Under the pieces are notes generated by a model that saw only the letters and a program-made list of their open reading frames with translations, was not told where the DNA came from and searched no databases. Shown piece by piece: positions 1 through 5,508 of a DNA stretch of 5,608 bases (position 1 is the stretch's first letter; each line of letters opens with the position of its first letter). Source of the DNA: DALYLB01 sp046154695. GTDB lineage: Bacteria; Acidobacteriota; Blastocatellia; RBC074. The position numbers and the translations under genes are program-made. Location: the NCBI GenBank assembly GCA_046154695.1, contig JBJXFI010000078.1, positions 1-5,608 of the forward strand, in the 5' to 3' direction.

Positions 1-9
1 ACAACCGAT

Positions 10-840
10 ATGTCTGCAACAAAAAAAGCCGTTCAACTCGCGGTCCCGCCGGCGGCGATCGCGGATCCCATCAACAAGAGCGAAACTGTGAAGCCGGGAA
101 CGCTGTTCAGGACCGTCGAACCGGCCGCGGAGCGCCTGCGATTCACGTCCGCGGCGGCGAACCTCAATTGGCTGAGCTGCGTGGAATACCTGATTGCGCC
201 CGAGGCGAAGTCAGGCGAGCAATGCCTGCCGGTGGAGGAGAGCCTTCTTTTTATGTGGAAGGGAAGCGCAACGGTCGTCGTTGATTTGCGGAGCTATGCG
301 CTGGCGCCCTATGACACGCTCTACCTTCCCCGCGGCGCGAAGTTCGAGATCCGAAACACGACGTCCGAAAGCGCGCGGATCATCCGCTGCTCGGCGACCG
401 CGGAGAACGTGCATCCGGTCCATCATTCCAGCTTTGCCGAGTACTCCAGACGCGAAGACCGGATCCGGCATCTGGCGGGAAAGGACGTCTTCATGATGTT
501 CGATGTGCCCGAGGCCGCCGACAAGCTCATTGCGGGATACACCTTCTTTCAGCCCTTTCAGCGCTCATGGCCGCCGCACAATCACACCGATCAGGAAGAG
601 GTCTATATCTTCATCAAGGGGCACGGAGCCATGGAGGTCTATGAGTCCCCCGAGAAGCTTTGCTTCGTCACAAGCGTCGAGGAGGGGGACGCGGTGACGA
701 TCCCGATGTATAACTACCATCCCGTCTTCTCCCAGGACTCGCCGCTCGAATTCATCTGGTGCATCGCCGGCGCGCGCTACTGGGTGGGTGACAAGAACAA
801 GGATTTCATGGCGGGGAAGGGCGACTCGATTACAACCTGA
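10..840 (+). CDS. Two-domain cupin, KduI/IolB-type sugar (uronate) isomerase-like protein
   Basis: A 276-residue protein with two cupin barrels. The C-terminal one carries a clear metal site: PPHNHTDQEEVY at residues 188-199 supplies His190, His192 and Glu197, and MYNYHP supplies His237. The N-terminal barrel (about 60-135) keeps the fold pattern (VDLRSYALAPYDTLYLP) but lacks the His pair, as expected for the structural half of bicupins. Length, two-barrel layout and the HxH(x4)E...HP pattern fit the KduI/IolB family (5-keto-4-deoxyuronate isomerase, 5-deoxyglucuronate isomerase), cytosolic metal-dependent aldose-ketose isomerases. The exact substrate cannot be told: the motif spacing resembles both without being a clean match to either. 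The start is the ATG 9 bases from the window edge; its ribosome binding site is cut off. The stop codon is also the first three bases of the heptad repeat array. Neighbouring transporter, transaldolase and dehydrogenase genes support a role in acidic-sugar catabolism. Family fairly sure, reaction not. Confidence 0.72.
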   Translation: MSATKKAVQLAVPPAAIADPINKSETVKPGTLFRTVEPAAERLRFTSAAANLNWLSCVEYLIAPEAKSGEQCLPVEESLLFMWKGSATVVVDLRSYALAPYDTLYLPRGAKFEIRNTTSESARIIRCSATAENVHPVHHSSFAEYSRREDRIRHLAGKDVFMMFDVPEAADKLIAGYTFFQPFQRSWPPHNHTDQEEVYIFIKGHGAMEVYESPEKLCFVTSVEEGDAVTIPMYNYHPVFSQDSPLEFIWCIAGARYWVGDKNKDFMAGKGDSITT

Positions 841-933
841 TAATTGATAGTTGAGAGTGGATAGTTGAGAGTTGGTTTTTCTCGACTATCCACTCTCAAC
901 TATCAATTATCCACTCTCAACTATCAATTAATA
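838..933. repeat. Heptanucleotide repeat array forming a long palindrome
   Basis: The whole spacer between the cupin and thrC is built of 7-base units. On the left they read TGATAAT, TGATAGT, TGAGAGT, GGATAGT, TGAGAGT (838-872). After a short spacer the complementary units ACTATCC, ACTCTCA, ACTATCA, ATTATCC, ACTCTCA, ACTATCA follow (885-926), ending in ATTAATA before the ATG. Positions 839-870 pair with 880-911 across a 9-base loop: 32 pairs, the only non-Watson-Crick one being T866 opposite G884, a G-U wobble in RNA. No run of T follows the stem, so it is not a standard Rho-independent terminator. It resembles the short tandemly repeated heptanucleotides (STRR) described in cyanobacteria in being heptameric, but this is not evidence of the same family. 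Confidence 0.9.
889..930 (+). repeat. Exact 21-bp tandem duplication (three heptads, two copies)
   Basis: Positions 889-909 and 910-930 are identical, each being three heptads starting TCCACTCTC and ending ATCAATTA. The unit is 21 bases, so in the open frame it also yields a repeated seven-residue peptide (STLNYQL twice), which explains an artificial upstream extension of thrC. Both copies are exact complements of 841-861, so either can pair with the left arm, but not both together. Confidence 0.92.
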
Positions 934-2097
934 ATGCACGTTACTCATCTTGAATGCTCGAAGACGGGCAAGACCTACGAAGCGAATAAGATATACAACG
1001 TGTCCGAGGCGGGGAAGCCGCTGCTGGTTCGATATGATCTGAAGCGTGCGGCGCGGACCATGACGAAGGAGAGCCTGAAGGGGCGGGTCTCGACGCTTTG
1101 GCGGTATCGGGAGGTGCTGCCGGTGATCCGCGACGAGAACGTGGTGACGCTGGGCGAGGGGTGGACGCCCCTGGTGCATGCCCGGCGATTGGGCGCGCAG
1201 GTGGGGTGTCCGGCGCTTTACATCAAGGACGAATCGCCGAATCCGACCGGATCGTTCAAGGCGCGGGGACAGGCGGCGGCGATCTCGATGGCGAAGGAGC
1301 TGGGCGTCAAAAAGGTCGCGATCCCGACGGCAGGGAACGCGGGAGGCGCGATGGCGGCCTATGCGGCGGCGGCGGGGATGGAGGCGCATGTCTTCATGCC
1401 GTGCGACACGCCCGCGGCGAATCGGATCGAATGCATCGAGCTCGGCGCGCATGTGACGTTGATCGACGGGTTGATCACCGATTGCGGCGCGGAGGTCGCG
1501 CGGCGCAAAGAGGCCGAGGGCTGGTTCGATGTCTCCACCCTCAAGGAGCCCTATCGAATCGAGGGCAAGAAGACCATGGGCTACGAGTTGGCGGAACAGT
1601 TCAACTGGGAGCTGCCCGATGCGATCTTCTATCCTACTGGCGGGGGCACCGGTCTGGTCGGGATGTGGAAGGCCTTCGACGAGATGGAGGAGATGGGCTG
1701 GATCGGCGCGGCGCGCCCGCGTATGTACAGTGTGCAGGCGGCGGGTTGCGCACCGATCGTTCGGGCCTTTCAGAACGGCTGGGAGGAGGCGCCGGAGTTC
1801 GAGAACGCGCATACCGTGGCCTCGGGCCTGCGGGTTCCGCGGGCGATCGGCGATTTCATCATGCTCGACATTTTGCGCCGGAGCGGCGGCGGCGCGGTCG
1901 CCGTCACCGATGAGGAGATGATCGCCGATACCCGCGTCATCGGCGCGGCCGAGGGGATCTTCTGCGCGCCCGAGGGCGCGGCCTGTCTCGCCGGATTGCG
2001 GAAGCTGATGGCCGAAGGAACCGTCACCGCAGCCGATCGGATCGTCCTTTTCAATACGGGCACCGGCGTCAAGTACCTGGAGGCATTCGGTCTGTAA
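934..2097 (+). CDS. thrC: Threonine synthase, PLP-dependent
   Basis: A 387-residue fold-type II PLP enzyme converting O-phospho-L-homoserine and water to L-threonine and phosphate, the last step of threonine synthesis, in the cytosol. Visible marks: an N-terminal strip LECSKTGKTYEAN (6-18) and PLLVRYDL (29-36) typical of this family; SLGEG-like TLGEGWTPL (72-80); the Schiff-base Lys109 in NPTGSFKARG; the substrate loop PTAGNAGGA (131-139); the PLP phosphate loop PTGGGTG (234-240); and a C-terminal APEGAACLAGL. Length is normal and nothing is missing. The reading frame stays open upstream to a TTG at 865, but that stretch only translates the repeat array, so I place the start at ATG 934, where LECSKTGK begins at the usual distance. 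No Shine-Dalgarno precedes it because the leader is repeat. No homoserine kinase or dehydrogenase gene is in the window. A changed specificity (for example a cysteate-synthase-like use of phosphoserine) is possible but nothing here points to it. Confidence 0.9.
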   Translation: MHVTHLECSKTGKTYEANKIYNVSEAGKPLLVRYDLKRAARTMTKESLKGRVSTLWRYREVLPVIRDENVVTLGEGWTPLVHARRLGAQVGCPALYIKDESPNPTGSFKARGQAAAISMAKELGVKKVAIPTAGNAGGAMAAYAAAAGMEAHVFMPCDTPAANRIECIELGAHVTLIDGLITDCGAEVARRKEAEGWFDVSTLKEPYRIEGKKTMGYELAEQFNWELPDAIFYPTGGGTGLVGMWKAFDEMEEMGWIGAARPRMYSVQAAGCAPIVRAFQNGWEEAPEFENAHTVASGLRVPRAIGDFIMLDILRRSGGGAVAVTDEEMIADTRVIGAAEGIFCAPEGAACLAGLRKLMAEGTVTAADRIVLFNTGTGVKYLEAFGL

Positions 2098-2180
2098 GAG
2101 CATCGGCGCGGCGCTCATATTCATGATCATTCGCGGCCATTCGTGGCCAAACACTCCCATTCCGAGCGATATCTTCTCCC
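2098..2180. other. Spacer between thrC and the transporter, with a 10-bp tandem repeat
   Basis: An 83-bp gap without a gene. It holds ATTCGCGGCC (2129-2138) followed directly by ATTCGTGGCC (2139-2148), a decamer tandem repeat with one mismatch, and the short palindrome ATGATCAT (2123-2130). I see no convincing terminator (no stem with a T-run) and no promoter boxes I would defend. Whether the transporter starts a new transcript or continues from thrC is open. Confidence 0.6.
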
Positions 2181-3482
2181 ATGGCGCAAACCATTCCCCG
2201 GCCGGCCGGCGAGCAGCTCACGATGCCGCCGATTCACCGTCAGGTGCGTTGGTGGATTCTGGCGATGCTCTTTCTGGTCACGGTGATCAACTTCGTGGAC
2301 CGGCAGGCGCTGGCGGTCCTCGGGAACGACATCACCGATGAATTCAAGCTCTCGAACACGGACTTCGGGACGATCGTTTCCTGGTTCCGATTCGGGATGA
2401 TGCTGGGGGAGTTTCCCGTCGGAATGCTGATGGATCGCGCCGGCGTGCGGATCGGGCTGGCGATCGCGGTGCTGTGGTGGTCGTTCGGAAACGGATTGCA
2501 TGCCATGGCGAGCTCGATCTGGCATTTTCGCCTGTTCCGCTTCTGGCTGGGCACGGGGGAATGCGGCAACTATTCGGGCGGCAACAAGATCGTGGCGAGC
2601 TGGTTTCCGGTGCGGGAACGGGCCTTTGCGATCGGGGTCTTCAACAGCGCCTCGATGTTCGGTTCTTTCGTCGCGGCGTTTTTGATCATTCCGATCCGGG
2701 AGCATTTCGGGTGGCGGATGGGATTTCTCGTCCCGAGCCTGCTCGGGGCCCTTTGGGTGGTCGTGTGGTGGGTCTTCTATCGACAGCCGGACGCGCATCC
2801 CGCGCTGAGCGCGGCCGAGGCCGCTCATATCGCGGGGGATGACGCGCTTGAGCAGCCCGGAAAACCCCCTCCCGGTAACTGGCAGCTTTTGCGGGTGCCG
2901 CAGACCTGGGGATTGATGCTTTGCCGGTTCTGGGTCGGCCCGGTCGTCGAGTTCTATCTCTACTGGATGCCGAAATATTTTCGGGATGTGCGGGGGCTGA
3001 GCATCAAGGAGAGCGCCTATTTCAACTCCGTGACCTTCATTTTTGGCGACCTCGGCAGCATCGGCGGCGGGATCGCCGCCGCATGGCTGTTGAATCGCGG
3101 GATGCAGGTGAAGTCGGCCCGGCGCTCGACGCTGCTTTTCGGCGCCTCGCTCTGCTTGCTCAGTTTTCTGGTTCCGCTGACCGGCAGCGTGGTCTTTGCC
3201 ATCACGTTGATCTCTCTCGTGCTGCTCGGACACACTTTTCTCTCCGCGAACATGTTCGCGTCGGTCTCAGACGTCTTTCCCAATTCCGCCGTGGCGCGCG
3301 TGACTGGATTGACCGGCGTCGCGAACGGCGTGAGCGGGATGATCTTTCCGATTCTGACGGGGGTCATCGTCGATCGCTTCTCGTACCTGCCCGTCTTTTT
3401 CATGGCGGCGCTTATGCCGCTGCTGGGCGTGGGGATTGCGCTGCTGACCCTCAAGGACTACAACCGAGTTGAATTGAAATAA
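2181..3482 (+). CDS. MFS transporter, hexuronate/organic-anion (ACS) family-like
   Basis: A 433-residue inner-membrane permease of the major facilitator superfamily with about twelve hydrophobic segments (roughly 24-46, 63-82, 91-110, 115-137, 148-170, 178-199, 240-262, 280-302, 316-335, 337-358, 370-395, 401-424) and a hydrophilic loop at 200-240 dividing the two halves. Family marks of the anion:cation symporter branch (ExuT, GudP, DgoT relatives) are INFVDRQAL (36-44), motif A GMLMDRAGVRIG (81-92), FWLGTGECGNYSGGNK (121-136) and ASWFPVRERAFAIGVFNSAS (139-158). That branch usually imports hexuronates, aldarates, galactonate or similar acids with protons, so uptake of an acidic sugar is the best guess. 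The ATG at 2181 has no good Shine-Dalgarno; a second ATG at 2223 (residue 15) would remove only a non-hydrophobic tail and is a real alternative start. It ends 3 bp before the dehydrogenase gene, implying co-transcription. Confidence 0.85.
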   Translation: MAQTIPRPAGEQLTMPPIHRQVRWWILAMLFLVTVINFVDRQALAVLGNDITDEFKLSNTDFGTIVSWFRFGMMLGEFPVGMLMDRAGVRIGLAIAVLWWSFGNGLHAMASSIWHFRLFRFWLGTGECGNYSGGNKIVASWFPVRERAFAIGVFNSASMFGSFVAAFLIIPIREHFGWRMGFLVPSLLGALWVVVWWVFYRQPDAHPALSAAEAAHIAGDDALEQPGKPPPGNWQLLRVPQTWGLMLCRFWVGPVVEFYLYWMPKYFRDVRGLSIKESAYFNSVTFIFGDLGSIGGGIAAAWLLNRGMQVKSARRSTLLFGASLCLLSFLVPLTGSVVFAITLISLVLLGHTFLSANMFASVSDVFPNSAVARVTGLTGVANGVSGMIFPILTGVIVDRFSYLPVFFMAALMPLLGVGIALLTLKDYNRVELK

Positions 3483-3485
3483 GCC

Positions 3486-4472
3486 ATGCCCGACGCGCTC
3501 ATTACGGAAAACGTTTCCGGCGAGGAGATGGACCTTTTTCGCCGGAATTTCGACACGGTTTATGACCCCGACCTCTGGAAGCAGCGGGACCGATTGCTCG
3601 CCCTCATTCCCGATTGCCGGGCGCTGATCGTCCGCAATCAGACGCGGGTGACGGCTGAATTGATCGCGGCGGGCGTCCGGCTTCAGGTCATCGCCCGGGC
3701 GGGGGTGGGGCTCGACAATATCGACCTGCGGGCCGCCTCGGAGCAGGGGATCGTCGTGGCGTTCACGCCCGAGCAGAACACCAACTCCGTCGCGGAGCTC
3801 GTCATCGGCCTGATTCTCGGGCTCGCGCGAAATATTCCCGCCGCCGATCGGGACACCCGGCAGGGCGGATGGAAGCGCCAGCAGTTCACCGGCATCGAGA
3901 TCATCGGAAAGACGCTCGGCGTCGTCGGCCTCGGGCGAATCGGCGCAAGCACGGCAGGGAAGGCGCGCGCGCTCGGCATGGAGATCGCGGCCTATGATCC
4001 CTTCGTCGACGCGGAAAGCCTGAAGGCCCTCGAATTGCGGGCGCGCATGACTTCGCTCGATGCGGTCCTGCGCGCCGCCGATTTCGTTTCCTGTCATCTG
4101 CCCGCGAGCCCGGAGACCGCCGGACTCTTCAATTACGAGCGATTTCGCTCGATGAAGCCATCGGCCTTTTTCATCAACACCTCCCGCGGAGAAGTGGTCG
4201 ATGAGGAGGGGTTGATTCGGGCGTTGCGGGAGAACGCCATCGCCGGCGCGGCGCTCGATGTCCGTGAAAAAGAGCCCCCCGCGCCCGGCCCCCTGGCGGA
4301 GATGGAGAATGTCATTCTCCTCCCGCACATCGGCGCCTTCACGCACGAAGGGCAGCGCCGGGTCATCTCCGCCATCTGTCGCGATGTCGCGGCGGTGCTG
4401 CGCGGCGAGCCCGCGAGGAATGCCGCCAATTTCAGCCGCCCCCGTGGAACCCATAGAGAAGGAGAGACATGA
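3486..4472 (+). CDS. D-2-hydroxyacid dehydrogenase, phosphoglycerate dehydrogenase-like
   Basis: A 328-residue NAD-dependent D-isomer-specific 2-hydroxyacid dehydrogenase, cytosolic. Visible: the substrate-domain strip RAGVGLDNID (71-80); Rossmann glycine motif GLGRIG (148-153) with Asp171 in AAYDP, the usual acidic residue favouring NAD over NADP; catalytic Arg234 in NTSRGEVVDE, Glu263 in DVREKEP (258-264) and His281 in LPHIGA. It stops after the catalytic core, so it is a short form with no ACT or intervening regulatory domain. RAGVGLDNID is nearest to 3-phosphoglycerate dehydrogenase, but hydroxypyruvate/glyoxylate reductases and other sugar-acid dehydrogenases share the core. In this context a role in carbohydrate-acid breakdown is as likely as serine synthesis. 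It lies 3 bp after the transporter gene and overlaps the transaldolase by ATGA. Its last six residues, HREGET, are encoded by the next gene's ribosome binding region, so the extreme C-terminus is probably functionally neutral. Confidence 0.85.
   Translation: MPDALITENVSGEEMDLFRRNFDTVYDPDLWKQRDRLLALIPDCRALIVRNQTRVTAELIAAGVRLQVIARAGVGLDNIDLRAASEQGIVVAFTPEQNTNSVAELVIGLILGLARNIPAADRDTRQGGWKRQQFTGIEIIGKTLGVVGLGRIGASTAGKARALGMEIAAYDPFVDAESLKALELRARMTSLDAVLRAADFVSCHLPASPETAGLFNYERFRSMKPSAFFINTSRGEVVDEEGLIRALRENAIAGAALDVREKEPPAPGPLAEMENVILLPHIGAFTHEGQRRVISAICRDVAAVLRGEPARNAANFSRPRGTHREGET
4459..4464 (+). promoter_or_regulatory. Ribosome binding site of the transaldolase gene, inside the upstream gene
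   Basis: AAGGAG lies 4 bases before the ATG at 4469, within the end of the dehydrogenase coding region. With the ATGA stop/start overlap at 4469-4472 it points to translational coupling of the two genes. It is the strongest Shine-Dalgarno among the first five genes. Confidence 0.8.
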
Positions 4473-5113
4473 AACTATTTATCGATACCGCCGATGTCGC
4501 GCAGATCCGTGAAGTCTGGAGCTGGGGCATCGTGGATGGCGTGACGACCAATCCCTCGCATGTCGCGAAGACCGGCCGAAAGGCCATCGAGGTGTACAAG
4601 GAGATTCTCGACATTGTCGATTGTCCGGTCAGTCTGGAAACCGTCACCCTGACCGCGCCCGAGATCATCGCCGAGGGCCGTGAACTGGCGAAGCTGCACA
4701 AGAACGTCGTCGTCAAAGTCCCTCTGATTCGGGAAGGGTTGAAGGCCGTCAAGGCGATGAGCGCCGAAGGCATCAAGACCAATGTAACCGTGACGTTTTC
4801 GCCCGTACAGGCGCTGCTGGCGGCGAAATGCGGCGCGACCTATGTCAGCCCCTTCGTCGGGCGGCTCGACGCCATCGGCCATTTCGGCATGGAGCTCGTC
4901 GATCAGATCAAGACGATCTATGACAACTACGATTTCGAAACCCAAATCATCGTCGCCGCCGTGCGCCATCCGACCCACGTGCTCGAAGCCGCCCTCGCCG
5001 GCGCGGACATCTGCACGATGTTCTTCGATGTTCTGTCGCAACTCTACGATCATCCGCTGACCGACATCGCGCTCGACACATTTTTGAAAGACTGGGCCCG
5101 CGTTCCGAAATAG
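4469..5113 (+). CDS. tal: Small transaldolase (fructose-6-phosphate aldolase/TalC-type fold)
   Basis: A 214-residue class I aldolase of the short transaldolase/FSA family, cytosolic, normally a decamer or pentamer in this group. It would transfer a dihydroxyacetone unit between sugar phosphates, or cleave a ketose phosphate. Visible: LFIDTAD with Asp6; GVTTNPS (24-30) with Thr26 and Asn28; VSLETV with Glu57; Schiff-base Lys83 in VVVKVPL; GIKTNVTVTFSPVQALLAAK (101-120); YVSPFVGRLDAIG (125-137) with Arg132 for phosphate; and HPLTDIALDTFLKDW (195-209). Where E. coli FSA has Gln59 and Tyr131, this protein has Glu57 and Phe129, the transaldolase pattern, so I favour transaldolase over free aldolase. 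The phosphate-side Ser166 of FSA appears to be Ala164, from my unaided alignment. It is translated from a coupled ATGA start. Its stop codon TAG begins the second heptad array. Confidence 0.88.
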   Translation: MKLFIDTADVAQIREVWSWGIVDGVTTNPSHVAKTGRKAIEVYKEILDIVDCPVSLETVTLTAPEIIAEGRELAKLHKNVVVKVPLIREGLKAVKAMSAEGIKTNVTVTFSPVQALLAAKCGATYVSPFVGRLDAIGHFGMELVDQIKTIYDNYDFETQIIVAAVRHPTHVLEAALAGADICTMFFDVLSQLYDHPLTDIALDTFLKDWARVPK

Positions 5114-5137
5114 TTGATAATTGATAATTGAGAGTGG
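5111..5137 (+). repeat. Second heptanucleotide array, at the transaldolase stop codon
   Basis: After the stop TAG come TGATAAT, TGATAAT, TGAGAGT, GG (5115-5137). This 23-base block matches 838-860 at 22 positions, the difference being A5127 for G850. Here only the left orientation is present, with no complementary arm nearby, so it cannot form the long hairpin of the first array. Confidence 0.88.
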
Positions 5138-5174
5138 GTTGTCATTGGCGGCGGGACGGGCCCTCGGCTGCTTT

Positions 5175-5184
5175 GGGAGGAGGG
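5175..5184 (+). promoter_or_regulatory. Strong ribosome binding site of the four-helix-bundle gene
   Basis: GGGAGGAGGG, with GGAGG ending 7 bases before the ATG at 5188. It fixes the start there rather than at an upstream in-frame TTG at 5128, which lies inside the heptad repeat. It is much stronger than the leaders of the cupin-side genes in this window. Confidence 0.8.
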
Positions 5185-5187
5185 AAG

Positions 5188-5508
5188 ATGAAAGACAGCC
5201 CCGTTAAGAACAAGTCATATCAGTTTGCTGTTCGGGTCGTTAATCTGTACAAACATCTTGCGAATAATCATCGCGAATTTATTCTGAGCGGACAGGTTCT
5301 CAGATCCGGAACATCGATTGGCGCAAATGTGAGAGAAGCCGTGCAAGCCGAGTCCCGCGCGGATTTCATTCACAAAATGGCAATCAGCCTGAAGGAGGCG
5401 TCTGAAACCGCATATTGGCTGGAACTGCTGCGAGATACAAAGTATCTGGATGAGAAATCCTTCAACTCTTCACAAAGATTGCGACCTGTGCATGTAGTCT
5501 GCAGGTAG
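5188..5508 (+). CDS. Four helix bundle protein (23S rRNA intervening-sequence family), C-terminus apparently frameshifted
   Basis: A 106-residue reading frame. Residues 1-94 match the small four-helix-bundle family first known from 23S rRNA intervening sequences (TIGR02436, related to the Avd accessory protein of diversity-generating retroelements). It has KSYQFAVRVVNLYKHL (9-24), the signature LRSGTSIGANVREA (38-51), SRADFIHKMAISLKEASETAYW (56-77, two adjoining helices) and LLRDTKYLDEKSFNS (80-94). The molecular role of stand-alone members is not established. Family members normally continue with a fourth helix beginning close to SLHKDCDEL. Here the frame reads SQRLRPVHVVCR and stops, while the +1 frame from 5468 reads LHKDCDLCM and stops at 5495. 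This fits a loss of two bases (CT) at 5467-5469, leaving the last helix missing, so the gene may be a pseudogene. Base composition is visibly less G+C-rich than the upstream genes, suggesting separate acquisition. Confidence 0.8.
   Translation: MKDSPVKNKSYQFAVRVVNLYKHLANNHREFILSGQVLRSGTSIGANVREAVQAESRADFIHKMAISLKEASETAYWLELLRDTKYLDEKSFNSSQRLRPVHVVCR

Noticed and set aside
839..911. Rho-independent terminator after the cupin gene
   Set aside because: The stem is long enough but A/T-rich and repeat-derived, and no T-run follows the 3' arm; thrC starts immediately after.
838..933. CRISPR array
   Set aside because: Units are 7 and 21 bases with no unique spacers; two arms are inverted rather than direct.
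928..2160. 410-residue open frame on the - strand opposite thrC
   Set aside because: Antisense to a clearly conserved gene, rich in Arg/His/Pro as expected for a G+C-rich shadow, with no recognisable motif.
2123..2341. Small + strand open frame of 72 residues starting before the transporter
   Set aside because: Overlaps the transporter start in another frame, encodes the intergenic repeat and no recognisable protein.
2127..3233. 368-residue open frame on the - strand opposite the transporter
   Set aside because: Low-complexity charged composition (His, Arg, Glu, Pro) mirrors the antisense of membrane-segment codons; no family resemblance.
3267..4454. 395-residue open frame on the - strand spanning the transporter end and the dehydrogenase
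   Set aside because: It crosses two real genes on the other strand and shows no motif; a shadow of codon bias.
5128..5187. Upstream TTG start for the four-helix-bundle gene
   Set aside because: It would translate the heptad repeat; ATG 5188 has an excellent Shine-Dalgarno and matches the family's usual N-terminus.
5188..5508. Avd accessory gene of a diversity-generating retroelement
   Set aside because: The fold family is shared, but no reverse transcriptase, template repeat or variable repeat is present in the window; the gene also seems damaged.
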